Positions 43,915 through 53,061 of a stretch of DNA of 64,000 nucleotides are shown piece by piece. This DNA comes from JALORV01 sp963766365 (GTDB taxonomy: Bacteria > Pseudomonadota > Gammaproteobacteria > Burkholderiales > Burkholderiaceae_F), in the NCBI GenBank assembly GCA_963766365.1, contig CAVXZK010000009.1, positions 1 to 64,000 on the forward strand, in the 5' to 3' direction. Both the position numbers and the translations under genes were made by a program. The notes beneath the pieces are model-generated. The model had not been told where the DNA came from. It did not search any database and was given only the letters and a program-made list of their open reading frames with translations. Every line of letters begins with the position of its first letter. Position 1 is the first letter of the stretch.

Positions 43915-44015
43915 GTGAGTTTGAGAGGGAAAGGGTGGAGGTAAGTCCCCGGGCGCAACGAGCGGCACGGCCTGTGCTGCCCGAGGATGCGAGGGGATCA
44001 ACAAAAACGCGTTCG

Positions 44016-44021
44016 TATAAT
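44016..44021 (+). promoter_or_regulatory. queF: putative -10 box of queF
   Basis: Perfect TATAAT 60 nt upstream of the queF ATG, in the divergent smc/queF region. No convincing -35 is visible at 16-18 nt. The leader has no recognisable preQ1 riboswitch. Confidence 0.45.
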
Positions 44022-44080
44022 AACAGCGCATCACTTCTCGCTGCCGCATCCCGCGCGCACGCGACCTGCGAGCCACGACC

Positions 44081-44512
44081 ATGGCCACACGTCCCAGCAA
44101 GACGCTCGAGACTTTCGCGAACCCGGCGCCGCAGCGCGATTACCTCGTCCACATCGAGGTTCCGGAGTTCACCTGCCTATGCCCGCTGACGGGCCAGCCC
44201 GACTTCGCGACCCTGGTGCTGGACTACGTGCCGGACAAGCGCAACGTCGAGTTGAAGGCGCTGAAGCTATACGTCTGGTCGTACCGGAACGAAGGGGTGT
44301 TCCACGAGGCGGTGACCAACCGCATCCTCGATGACCTGGTTAACGCACTGAAGCCCCGCTTCATCCGCCTCACCGCCCGCTGGTACGTTCGGGGCGGACT
44401 GTTCACTACCGTCGTGGCCGAACATCGCAAGAAGGGTTGGACGCCGCTGCCTTATGTGGAACTGGTGAATCCTGGCATCGAAGGGAGCCCGACACGGCCG
44501 GGTCGCGCATGA
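44081..44512 (+). CDS. queF: NADPH-dependent 7-cyano-7-deazaguanine reductase, type I
   Basis: 143 aa. It reduces preQ0 to preQ1 in queuosine synthesis. The short unimodular form has the catalytic C34 and D41 in the LCPLTGQPDFA motif, the NADPH segment ELKALKLYVWSYRNEGVFHEAV, and NRILDDLV. Divergent from smc. Its stop overlaps the dapC ATG by 4 nt although the two pathways are unrelated. Confidence 0.95.
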   Translation: MATRPSKTLETFANPAPQRDYLVHIEVPEFTCLCPLTGQPDFATLVLDYVPDKRNVELKALKLYVWSYRNEGVFHEAVTNRILDDLVNALKPRFIRLTARWYVRGGLFTTVVAEHRKKGWTPLPYVELVNPGIEGSPTRPGRA

Positions 44513-45693
44513 ATCCCGACCTCGACCGCCTGCATCCCTACCCGTTCGAGCAACTGCGGCAGCTGTTTTCCGACCTCACTCCGCCCGCAGGCCTGCCACA
44601 CATCAACCTGTCGATCGGCGAGCCGAAGCACGCCACTCCGCCGTTCATCCTGGAGGCCTACGCCGAGGCGCTCGGCGGCGTCGCCAACTACCCGCTGACG
44701 GCAGGCCAGCCGGCACTGCGCGAGGCGATCGCCGCCTGGGCCACGCGCCGTTATTCGCTGAAGCGGCTTGATCCGGCCACGCAGGTGCTGCCGGTCGCAG
44801 GTTCACGCGAGGCGCTCTTTTCCTTCGCGCAGGCGGTCATCGATCGCACCTGTCCGGCACGCGTGGTCTCGCCCAATCCCTTCTATCAGATCTACGAAGG
44901 CGCCGCGCTGCTCGCCGGAGCGCAGCCGCTCTATCTGCCGACGACACCCGCGAACGGCTTTCGCATGGAGTTCGAGCGCCTCTCGCCACTCGACTGGGGC
45001 AGCGTGCAACTAGTGTACGTGTGCACACCGGGCAATCCGACCGGCCGCGTGATGACGCTGGAAGAGTGGGGACGGCTCTTCGAACTCGCCGACCGGCACG
45101 GCTTCATCATCGCGTCGGACGAGTGTTACTCCGAGGTCTACATCGACGAGGCGACACCGCCGCTCGGGGCGCTGGCCGCGGCCACCCAGCTGGGCCGCGA
45201 CCGCTTCGATCGCGTCGTGATGTTCTCGAGCCTGTCGAAGCGCTCGAACGTGCCCGGCATGCGCTCCGGCTTCGTTGCCGGGGATGCCGAAGTGCTGCGC
45301 AAGTTCCTGCTGTATCGCACCTATCACGGCACCGCGATGAGCCCTCCGGTGCAGACGGCGAGCATCGCCGCCTGGAACGACGAGGCACACGTCGTTGCCA
45401 ACCGACGCCTGTACGCGCAGAAGTTCGCGCAGGCGACGCCGGTGATCTCGAAGCATCTCGATTGCGGGCGACCCGATGCCGCGTTCTACCTCTGGGCGCG
45501 CACGCCGATCGCCGACACCGAGTACGCGCGCCGGCTGTTTGCTGAGAAGAACGTCACCGTGCTGCCGGGCAGTTACCTGTCCCGTTCGGTCGGCGGCTCG
45601 AATCCCGGCACCAACTTCGTCCGCATCGCACTGGTCGCCGAACCCGCGGAAGTTGCCGAGGCCACCGCACGCATCGCATCCCTGAAACTCTGA
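44509..45693 (+). CDS. dapC: succinyldiaminopimelate aminotransferase DapC
   Basis: 394 aa fold-type I PLP aminotransferase. LSIGEPKHATPP near the N-terminus, CTPGNPTG for the PLP ring, DECYSEVYIDE, and the PLP lysine in FSSLSKRSNVPGMRSGF. It converts N-succinyl-2-amino-6-ketopimelate to N-succinyl-LL-DAP for lysine and peptidoglycan. Followed by dapD 15 nt later, which supports DapC over other class I transaminases. Confidence 0.93.
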   Translation: MNPDLDRLHPYPFEQLRQLFSDLTPPAGLPHINLSIGEPKHATPPFILEAYAEALGGVANYPLTAGQPALREAIAAWATRRYSLKRLDPATQVLPVAGSREALFSFAQAVIDRTCPARVVSPNPFYQIYEGAALLAGAQPLYLPTTPANGFRMEFERLSPLDWGSVQLVYVCTPGNPTGRVMTLEEWGRLFELADRHGFIIASDECYSEVYIDEATPPLGALAAATQLGRDRFDRVVMFSSLSKRSNVPGMRSGFVAGDAEVLRKFLLYRTYHGTAMSPPVQTASIAAWNDEAHVVANRRLYAQKFAQATPVISKHLDCGRPDAAFYLWARTPIADTEYARRLFAEKNVTVLPGSYLSRSVGGSNPGTNFVRIALVAEPAEVAEATARIASLKL

Positions 45694-45708
45694 GTCCAGG
45701 AAGACACC

Positions 45709-46518
45709 ATGTCGCTAGAACAGACGATCAACGAAGCGTGGGAGCAGCGCGCCACCCTGTCGCCCGCGTCCGCCCCGGCGGCCGTGCGCGAAGCGGTCGA
45801 CCATGCAATCGCGGAGCTCAACACGGGCCGCGTGCGCGTCGCCGAGAAGGCGGACGGGCAATGGGTCACGCACCAGTGGCTGAAGAAGGCGGTGCTGCTG
45901 TCATTTCGCCTGAATGACAACCGCTTGATACACGCCGGCGAACTGGGCTTCTTCGACAAGGTGCAGCCGAAGTTCTCGCATCTCGATGAAGAACACATGC
46001 GCGCCACCGGCGTTCGCGTCGTGCCGCCGGCAGTGGCGCGGCGCGGCAGCTTCATTGCCAAGAACGTCGTGCTGATGCCCTCGTACGTGAACATCGGCGC
46101 CTATGTCGACGAAGGCACGATGGTCGACACCTGGGCCACGGTGGGCTCCTGCGCGCAAATCGGCAAGAACGTCCACCTGTCCGGCGGCGTCGGCATCGGC
46201 GGCGTGCTCGAACCCCTGCAGGCCAATCCGACCATCATCGAGGACAACTGCTTCATCGGTGCCCGTTCCGAAGTGGTCGAGGGCGTGATCGTCGAGGAGA
46301 ACGCGGTCCTCGGCATGGGCGTCTTCATCGGGCAGAGCACCAAGATCTTCAACCGCGAGACCGGCGAAGTGACCTACGGGCGCGTGCCCGCGGGCTCGGT
46401 GGTCGTGGCCGGCTCGCTGCCGTCGCGCGAGTGCAACCTCTACTGCGCCGTCATCGTCAAGCAGGTGGACGCGAAGACGCGGGCCAAGACCAGCATCAAC
46501 GAACTGCTGCGGACCTGA
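45709..46518 (+). CDS. dapD: 2,3,4,5-tetrahydropyridine-2,6-dicarboxylate N-succinyltransferase
   Basis: 269 aa. It succinylates tetrahydrodipicolinate just before DapC acts. N-terminal helices (WEQRATLSPA), then a left-handed beta helix with GAYVDEGTMVDTWATVGSCAQIG and the GGVGIGGVLEPLQANPTIIEDN stretch, full length for the family. An AGGAAG ribosome-binding site precedes the ATG. Confidence 0.96.
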   Translation: MSLEQTINEAWEQRATLSPASAPAAVREAVDHAIAELNTGRVRVAEKADGQWVTHQWLKKAVLLSFRLNDNRLIHAGELGFFDKVQPKFSHLDEEHMRATGVRVVPPAVARRGSFIAKNVVLMPSYVNIGAYVDEGTMVDTWATVGSCAQIGKNVHLSGGVGIGGVLEPLQANPTIIEDNCFIGARSEVVEGVIVEENAVLGMGVFIGQSTKIFNRETGEVTYGRVPAGSVVVAGSLPSRECNLYCAVIVKQVDAKTRAKTSINELLRT

Positions 46519-46646
46519 CCGACGGTCCCGCAGCAGCCCAAGCGGGCGCCGATAGCCCGTTACGCCCTCTTTTCATCCGATCGGACGGATTCGCATACCG
46601 ACCCCTGCGGCCGTATGCTGTATTCCTCTGCGGCACGAGGTTTCCC

Positions 46647-47798
46647 ATGTCGTCTACTCCCATGTCCCTGGAACGCCTGTTCGGCCTGATGGCCGAAAAG
46701 GCGGCGTCGGACTTGTTCCTGTCGGTCGGCTCACCGATCACGATCAAGATCAACGGCGTCTGTGTGCCGATCAACCAGGAACGCCTGGCGCCGCAGTCGA
46801 TCGTCTCGCTGCTGGCCGAGCGCCTGACCGATGCGCACTTCCGTGAACTTGAGGATGCACGCGAACTCAACATCGGCCTGCCGGTGCAGGGCATCGGCAG
46901 CTTCCGGTTGTCGGCCTTCCTGCAGCGCGGTTCGATCTCGGCGGTGGTGCGCTTCATCCCGCACGACATCCCCAAGCTCGACGAACTGCACCTGCCGGAA
47001 GTGCTGAAGGACCTGGTCATGGAGCGGCGCGGACTGATCCTCGTCGTCGGTGCAGCCGGCTCGGGAAAGTCCACGACAATCGCGTCGATGATCGATCACC
47101 GCAACGAGCTCGTGACCGGTCATGTGCTGACGTTCGAGGACCCGATCGAGTTCCTGTTCCGCAACAAGAAGTCGATCATCAACCAGCGCGAGATCGGTTC
47201 CGACGCACGTACTCTGCAGGCTGCGCTGCGCAGCGCGATGCGACAGGCGCCGGACGTCATCTTCATCGGCGAGATCCGCGACCGCGACACGATGAGTGCG
47301 GCCCTGGCCTATGCGATGTCGGGCCACCTCGTCGTCGCCACCCTGCACGCGACCAACAGCGCCCACGCGCTGAACCGCGTGATCAGCTTCTATCCGCCGG
47401 AGACCCGGCAGGCCCTGTTCCAGGACATGTCGGTGGCGATGAAGGCCATCGTTTCTCAGCGGCTGGTGCGCTCCAAGCGCGGCGGCCGCGTGCCTTCGGT
47501 CGAAGTGCTGGTGAACACGCGGCACATCGCCGACCTGATCGAGCGTGGCGATGTCCAGGCGATCAAGGAGGCGATGGAACAGAGCCTGGCGCCCGAGAGC
47601 ATCTCGTTCGAGCAGAGCCTGTATTCGCTGATCCAGGCAGACCAGATCACGCGCGAGGACGCGCTGTCCGCGGCCGACTCGCAGAACAACCTGCTGTGGT
47701 TCATCAACAACGCCGGCAAGGCGCGCGCGCAGCTGCATTCCGACCGCAAGGAAGAGAGCACCGACGCGTCGTTCTCCGAGTTCACGCTGAACATCTAG
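46647..47798 (+). CDS. pilU: type IV pilus ATPase, PilT/PilU family
   Basis: 383 aa. Secretion ATPase with an N-terminal PAS-like domain, Walker A GAAGSGKST, Asp box VLTFEDPIEF, Walker B DVIFIGEIRDRDTM and His box VVATLHATNSAHALNRV. It powers pilus retraction with PilT. PilU rather than PilT is preferred because of its dap-gene setting, its length and FRNKKSIINQREIGSD. It has GAGG before the ATG and a 128-nt gap from dapD that includes a weak GC hairpin (about 46540-46556) followed by CTCTTTT, so it may be transcribed separately. Confidence 0.85.
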   Translation: MSSTPMSLERLFGLMAEKAASDLFLSVGSPITIKINGVCVPINQERLAPQSIVSLLAERLTDAHFRELEDARELNIGLPVQGIGSFRLSAFLQRGSISAVVRFIPHDIPKLDELHLPEVLKDLVMERRGLILVVGAAGSGKSTTIASMIDHRNELVTGHVLTFEDPIEFLFRNKKSIINQREIGSDARTLQAALRSAMRQAPDVIFIGEIRDRDTMSAALAYAMSGHLVVATLHATNSAHALNRVISFYPPETRQALFQDMSVAMKAIVSQRLVRSKRGGRVPSVEVLVNTRHIADLIERGDVQAIKEAMEQSLAPESISFEQSLYSLIQADQITREDALSAADSQNNLLWFINNAGKARAQLHSDRKEESTDASFSEFTLNI

Positions 47799-47865
47799 GG
47801 CGGCAAGCCCTGCCGTTACAATCGGCGCGCCTTGCACGCCGGTCCATGCGTGCGCTGGCGCGCGC

Positions 47866-49008
47866 ATGAGCCCCACCCTCCAACTCGTCCACGATCTGAT
47901 TGCCCGCCGCTCGGTGACCCCCGACGATGGCGGTTGCCAGTCCATGCTCGCGGCGCGGCTTGCGGCGTCGGGGTTCGCGACCGAAACGATTGCGAGCAAC
48001 GGCGTGACCAATGGCTGGATGCGCCGCGGCCGCAGCGCCCCAGTGTTCGTCTTCGCCGGTCACACCGATGTCGTTCCCACCGGCCCGCTCGAACAATGGC
48101 ACTCGGATCCTTTTACGCCGACGCTGCGTGACGGTCAGTTGTACGGACGCGGAGCCTCGGACATGAAGAGCTCCATAGCCGCCTTTGTCGTCGCCGCAGA
48201 AGAATTCATCCGCGCCCACCCGCGGCACCCGGGCTCGATTGCGCTGCTGCTGACCTCCGACGAGGAAGGTCCGGCGACCGATGGCACGACGACGGTCGTC
48301 GAGGCCCTGCGCGCCCGCGGCGAGAAGATCGACTACTGCGTCGTCGGCGAACCGACCTCGGTCGATCGCCTCGGCGACACGATCAAGAACGGCCGTCGCG
48401 GTTCATTGTCCGGTCGCCTGACCGTCAAGGGCCAGCAGGGCCACGTCGCGTATCCGCACCTCGCCCGCAACCCCGTGCACATGCTGGCGCCGGCGCTGGC
48501 GGAGCTGGCCACCACCGACTGGGACCGAGGCGACGAATTCTTTCCGCCGACGACCTTCCAGGTTTCGAACATCCACGCCGGAACCGGTGCAGGCAACGTG
48601 ATCCCCGGCGCCTGCACGGTCGACTTCAACTTCCGCTTTGCACCGGCGTCGACCGCCGCGTCGCTGCAACAGCGCTGCGAGGCGGTCCTCAGGCAGCATC
48701 GCGTCGACTTCGAGATCGACTGGACGCTGGGCGCTGCGCCTTTCCTGACACCGCGTGGCACACTGTCTGCGGCGATCAGTGCGGCAATCGAAGCCGTCAC
48801 CGGCGCGCCGCCCGAGCTTTCGACGACCGGCGGCACCTCGGACGGCCGCTTCATCGCGACCTTCTGCCCGCAGGTGATCGAGTTCGGTCCGCCCAATGCG
48901 ACGATCCACAAGGTCAACGAGCAGATTGCGATCGCCGATCTCGAACCCCTCAAGGACATCTATCGCGGCACGCTCGAGCGCCTGCTCGGCTCCGCCTCCA
49001 CGACATGA
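47866..49008 (+). CDS. dapE: succinyl-diaminopimelate desuccinylase
   Basis: 380 aa M20 zinc peptidase. It hydrolyses N-succinyl-LL-DAP to LL-DAP. Metal ligands lie in VFAGHTDVVP, GRGASDMKSSIAAFV, LTSDEEGPATDGT and VGEPTS; FIATFCPQVIEFGP near the end fits DapE. The dimerisation insert is present. It completes the dapC-D-E set here. The stop overlaps the prmB ATG by 4 nt. Confidence 0.96.
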   Translation: MSPTLQLVHDLIARRSVTPDDGGCQSMLAARLAASGFATETIASNGVTNGWMRRGRSAPVFVFAGHTDVVPTGPLEQWHSDPFTPTLRDGQLYGRGASDMKSSIAAFVVAAEEFIRAHPRHPGSIALLLTSDEEGPATDGTTTVVEALRARGEKIDYCVVGEPTSVDRLGDTIKNGRRGSLSGRLTVKGQQGHVAYPHLARNPVHMLAPALAELATTDWDRGDEFFPPTTFQVSNIHAGTGAGNVIPGACTVDFNFRFAPASTAASLQQRCEAVLRQHRVDFEIDWTLGAAPFLTPRGTLSAAISAAIEAVTGAPPELSTTGGTSDGRFIATFCPQVIEFGPPNATIHKVNEQIAIADLEPLKDIYRGTLERLLGSASTT

Positions 49009-49904
49009 CGACGCTGATCGACGCCCAGGCGAACCTGCGCACACTGCGCGACGTGCTGCGCTATGCCGTCACGCGCTTCAACGAAGCCCATCTGTTCTAC
49101 GGCCACGGCCAGGGCGACGCCTTCGAGGAAGCCGCCTTCATCGTCATGCGCACGCTGAAGCTGCCGCTCGAGCGGCTCGAGTTCTTCGCCGACGCCTACC
49201 TGACGCATGCCGAGATCCACGAGCTGCTGCAGGTCATCGACCGGCGTGTCAAGAAGCGCCTGCCGGCCGCCTACCTGCTGAACGAGGCCTGGCTGCGCGG
49301 CTACAAGTTCTACGTGGACGAGCGCGTCATCATCCCGCGCTCATATATCGGCGAACTGCTGGACGAGGGCCTGACGCCGTGGGTGAGCGACCGCGATGCC
49401 GTCAGCGAGGTGCTCGACATGTGCACCGGCTCGGGCTGCCTTGCGATCATGGCCTCGGACGTCTTTCCGCGCGCGTCGATCGATGCCGCGGACATCTCCG
49501 CCGATGCACTGCAGGTCGCGCGCCGCAACGTGGCGGACTACCAGCTCGAGAAGCGCGTCAGCCTCGTGAAGTCGGATCTTTTCGCTGCCCTGGGCACCAA
49601 GCGCTACGACGTCATCCTGTGCAATCCGCCCTATGTCACCGACAGCGCGATGGCCAAGCTGCCGGCGGAGTACCAGCACGAGCCGCAGGTGGCGCTGGCC
49701 GGAGGCCGCGACGGCATGAACTTCGTCAAGACGCTGGTGCGCCAGGCACGTGGCCACCTAAAGCGCGGTGGTCTGCTGATCGTCGAGGTCGGAGACGGAC
49801 GTGCCGCGGCGGAAAAAGTGTTCAACGACCTTCCGCTGACCTGGCTCACGACCAGCGCCGGCGACGACATGGTGTTCCTGGCGCGACAGGAAGAACTGCC
49901 CTAG
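49005..49904 (+). CDS. prmB: ribosomal protein L3 N5-glutamine methyltransferase
   Basis: 299 aa class I SAM methyltransferase of the HemK/PrmB type. It methylates the Gln side chain of L3. The N-terminal helical domain is followed by the SAM motif VLDMCTGSGCLAIMA and the catalytic NPPYV. A HemK/PrmC identity is less likely because of RVIIPRSYIGELLDEG and the absence of prfA nearby. Confidence 0.93.
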   Translation: MTTLIDAQANLRTLRDVLRYAVTRFNEAHLFYGHGQGDAFEEAAFIVMRTLKLPLERLEFFADAYLTHAEIHELLQVIDRRVKKRLPAAYLLNEAWLRGYKFYVDERVIIPRSYIGELLDEGLTPWVSDRDAVSEVLDMCTGSGCLAIMASDVFPRASIDAADISADALQVARRNVADYQLEKRVSLVKSDLFAALGTKRYDVILCNPPYVTDSAMAKLPAEYQHEPQVALAGGRDGMNFVKTLVRQARGHLKRGGLLIVEVGDGRAAAEKVFNDLPLTWLTTSAGDDMVFLARQEELP

Positions 49905-49972
49905 CCGCTCCACCGAATCACCATCAATCCCGCTGGAGGCTGACCGGCTGAAGCACACCGGATTCCGACTGC

Positions 49973-51862
49973 ATGCTGCGGCTCATCGACATTGCACTCG
50001 CGCGCGGCGCCCGCACCCTGTACCGCGGGGTGTCGCTGATCGCGCGTCCCGGCGAGCGCATTGGCCTCGTCGGCGCCAATGGCTGTGGCAAGTCGACGCT
50101 GTTCGCGGCGATCCTGGGTGAACTCGGCGTCGAGTCCGGCACGCTGGAGTCGCCCGCACAAGCGCGCATCGCGCACGTGGCGCAGGATATCGAGGCCGGC
50201 ACCGAGCGCGCCCTCGACTATGTCGTGGCCGGCCATGCGCCGCTCGCGGCCGCGCGTGCCGAACTGACGGCTGCCGAAGCGAGTCACGACGAGATGCGAC
50301 TCGCGCTGGCGCACGCGACCCTCGCGGAGCTCAACGAAGGTGCGATCCTGGCTGAAGCGCAGGCCGTCATGCACGGCCTCGGCTTCGCGACGGCGGATGG
50401 CGAGCGACCGGTGTCCGCGTTCTCGGGCGGCTGGCGCAATCGCCTGGCACTGGCGCGTGCGCTGCTGCGCCCGGCGGACCTGTTGCTCCTCGATGAGCCG
50501 ACCAACCACCTGGATCTGGACTCGGTGGTCTGGCTCGAGTCCTGGCTACGCCGGCAGCCGGCCACGGTGCTGGTGATCTCTCATGATCGCGAGTTCCTCG
50601 ATCGCATAGCGGAGACGATCTGGCACGTCGACCAGGGCACGATCCGGCGCTATGCCGGTGACTTCACGGCCTTCGAGCTGGCCTGGCTCGAGCAACAGAA
50701 ACAGCAGGACTCTGCCGCGAAGGCGTACGCGCGCACCGCGGCGCATCTGCAGAGCTTCGTCGACCGGTTCCGCGCCCAAGCCACCAAGGCCCGTCAGGCG
50801 CAGAGCCGGCTCAAGATGCTCGAGCGCCTGACCGTCATCGAACCGGCGCGCGCGCGGCGTGAATGGCGTTTCGAGTTTCCCGAGCCGGTGCGCGTACCGG
50901 AGCGACTGCTCGATGCGGAGGACATGGCCCTCGGATACGGTGAGCGCACTGTGCTTGCCAATGTCACGCTGACGGTGCGGGCCGGTGATCGCACTGGCAT
51001 CCTCGGCGTCAATGGCGCAGGCAAGTCAACCCTCGTCAAGGCGATTGCCCGCGAGCTGGCGCCGCTGTCCGGTGAGCTGCGGCGCGGTCAGGGGCTGGCC
51101 ATCGGCTACTTCGCGCAACATCAGCTCGACCAGCTGCGACTCGACGAAACACCGCTGGCGCACCTGCGCCGCCTCGCACCCGATGCGCGTGAGCAGGAGT
51201 TGCGCGACTTCCTCGGCAACTATCGCTTCCCCGGCGAGATGGCCACTTCGCCGCTCGGTCCGATGTCGGGCGGCGAGAAGGCGCGCTGCGCGCTCGCGCT
51301 GATCGCCTGGCAACGGCCCAATCTGCTGCTGCTGGACGAGCCGACGAATCATCTCGACATGGAAACCCGCGAGGCGCTGACGATGGCACTGTCGTCGTAC
51401 GAGGGCGCGCTGCTTCTCGTCTCGCACGACCGCCATCTGCTGCGCGCGACCTGCGACCAGCTCTGGCTGGTGCACGACGGACGCGTCGCTCCCTTCGACG
51501 GGGACCTCGACGACTACGCGGCGCTGGTGCTCGCGAGCCGGCGCGACCGCAATGACACAGGCGCTGGCGACGCGTCCAGCCGGCGCGCACAGCGGCAGCA
51601 GGAGGCGGCGGCCCGCCAGCGCCTGGCCGACTCGCGACGCCCGTTGCAGTCGAAGCTGAAGCGCCTGGAAGAGGAACTGGCCCGTGTATCAGACGAACTG
51701 CGCGAGCTCGACGCACGGCTGGCCGATCCGGACTTCTACCACGCGGGACATGCCGACGAGGTCGCGGTGACGTTGAAGCGCCGGGGCGAGCTTGCCGGCC
51801 GCGTGGACGAGCTGGAAGCCCGCTGGATCGCTGTGACCACGCAACTCGAGGCGATCGCATGA
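49973..51862 (+). CDS. ABC-F family ATPase (YheS-like)
   Basis: 629 aa soluble protein with two ABC domains and no membrane segment. Walker A in VGANGCGKSTL and GVNGAGKSTL, signatures FSGGWRNRLALA and MSGGEKARCALA, Walker B LLLDEPTNHLD twice, a linker helix region between (about 225-300) and a C-terminal charged coiled coil (about 530-629). ABC-F proteins act on the ribosomal E site, relieving stalls; Uup and YheS are the nearest named types. Its stop overlaps the CoA-transferase ATG by 4 nt. Confidence 0.92.
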   Translation: MLRLIDIALARGARTLYRGVSLIARPGERIGLVGANGCGKSTLFAAILGELGVESGTLESPAQARIAHVAQDIEAGTERALDYVVAGHAPLAAARAELTAAEASHDEMRLALAHATLAELNEGAILAEAQAVMHGLGFATADGERPVSAFSGGWRNRLALARALLRPADLLLLDEPTNHLDLDSVVWLESWLRRQPATVLVISHDREFLDRIAETIWHVDQGTIRRYAGDFTAFELAWLEQQKQQDSAAKAYARTAAHLQSFVDRFRAQATKARQAQSRLKMLERLTVIEPARARREWRFEFPEPVRVPERLLDAEDMALGYGERTVLANVTLTVRAGDRTGILGVNGAGKSTLVKAIARELAPLSGELRRGQGLAIGYFAQHQLDQLRLDETPLAHLRRLAPDAREQELRDFLGNYRFPGEMATSPLGPMSGGEKARCALALIAWQRPNLLLLDEPTNHLDMETREALTMALSSYEGALLLVSHDRHLLRATCDQLWLVHDGRVAPFDGDLDDYAALVLASRRDRNDTGAGDASSRRAQRQQEAAARQRLADSRRPLQSKLKRLEEELARVSDELRELDARLADPDFYHAGHADEVAVTLKRRGELAGRVDELEARWIAVTTQLEAIA

Positions 51863-53061
51863 CGGCCGACGCCCCGCTCGCCGGGTTGCGCATCCTCGAC
51901 CTGACGCGTCTGCTGCCAGGCCCGGCCGCAACGCGGCATCTCGCCGACTTCGGCGCCGATGTCATCAAGGTCGAGGACACCGGTGCCGGCGACTACATGC
52001 GCGACTTTGAGCCGCATATCCCCAATGCTGCCGGGGAGCCGGTCAATCCGGCCTTCGAAGCCATCAACCGCGGCAAGCGCTCGCTGGCGATCGATCTCAA
52101 GCATCCCCGCGGACATGAACTGCTGCTGGACCTGTGCGGGTCCGCCGATGCGCTGATCGAAAGCTTCCGGCCCGGCGTCATGGCACGCCTGGGGCTGGGG
52201 TGGGACGTGCTGCATGCGCGCCATCCGCGCCTGGTGCTGTGTTCGATCTCGGGTTACGGCCAGACCGGTCCCTGGTCGCAGCGCGCGGGCCACGACATCA
52301 ACTACATTGCCACATCCGGCGTGCTCGACCAGATCCGCGCCAACGGAAAGCCGGCGATACCCAATCTGCAACTCGGCGACCTGCTCGGCGGGGCGCTCGC
52401 GGCTCTCTCGTCGCTGCTGATCGCACTACTGGCTGCGCAACGCACCGGGCAGGGCCGCTGGATCGATGTGGCGATGACCGAAGCGCTGCTCGTCCATCAC
52501 TTCTTCCCGCACGCCGAACTCGATGCCGGCCAGACACCGGTGGCGGGCGCCACGTTGCTGACGGGCGGCGCCGCCTGCTACCGGGCCTACGAGACCGCCG
52601 AGGGCCGCCATCTTGCCGTCGGTGCGCTGGAACTCAAGTTCTGGGAGACGTTCTGCAACGCGGCCGGCTTGACGGAGCTGCGCACGCGTCACTGGGCGCA
52701 TGGCGAAGCGCCCGGATCCGCGGCGGCGCTGCAGACCATCGAACGGGTCGCCGACTGCATTCGCAGGCGCACGCTGGCCGAGTGGACCGACGCTTTCGCT
52801 GCCGTCGATGCCTGCGTGACTCCGGTGCTGACACCCGCAGAAGCGCTCGCGCATCCGCAAGCGGTCGCCCGCGGTGTCGTGCTCCACAGCGGTCGCATCA
52901 CTGAAGTGGGGCCGCTGGCGCGGGTGTCGGGCCATGCGTTGCAGCCGACCGCGGCGCCGCATGCGGGACAGCACACGCGCGCACTGCTCGCTGAACTCGG
53001 CATTGGGCCCAGCGAGATCGAGCGGCTGCTCAATGACGGCATCGTCAGGGAGCCGGCATGA
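51859..53061 (+). CDS. class III CoA-transferase / alpha-methylacyl-CoA racemase-like (CaiB/BaiF)
   Basis: 400 aa. N-terminal PLAGLRILDLTRLLPGPAATRHLADFGADVIKVED, catalytic Asp region NLQLGDLLGGALAAL, and INRGKRSLAIDLKHPRG are typical of the CaiB/BaiF family. The residue pattern (GDYMRD, HDINYIATSG) is closer to alpha-methylacyl-CoA racemase than to formyl-CoA transferase, but a CoA-transfer role is possible. It is coupled to a histidine phosphatase and an APH-fold protein, suggesting branched-chain or unusual acyl-CoA metabolism (inference). Confidence 0.85.
   Translation: MTADAPLAGLRILDLTRLLPGPAATRHLADFGADVIKVEDTGAGDYMRDFEPHIPNAAGEPVNPAFEAINRGKRSLAIDLKHPRGHELLLDLCGSADALIESFRPGVMARLGLGWDVLHARHPRLVLCSISGYGQTGPWSQRAGHDINYIATSGVLDQIRANGKPAIPNLQLGDLLGGALAALSSLLIALLAAQRTGQGRWIDVAMTEALLVHHFFPHAELDAGQTPVAGATLLTGGAACYRAYETAEGRHLAVGALELKFWETFCNAAGLTELRTRHWAHGEAPGSAAALQTIERVADCIRRRTLAEWTDAFAAVDACVTPVLTPAEALAHPQAVARGVVLHSGRITEVGPLARVSGHALQPTAAPHAGQHTRALLAELGIGPSEIERLLNDGIVREPA

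Noticed and set aside
43981..44080. preQ1 riboswitch upstream of queF
   Set aside because: The leader has an A-rich stretch but none of the conserved preQ1-I stem and loop sequence.
43915..44100. 62-codon N-terminal extension of SMC
   Set aside because: SMC proteins begin at MRLRQIKLxGFKSF; the extension has no similarity and overlaps the queF promoter region.
46519..46646. firm terminator between dapD and pilU
   Set aside because: The hairpin has a wobble pair and the T-run is short and displaced; mentioned only as weak under pilU.
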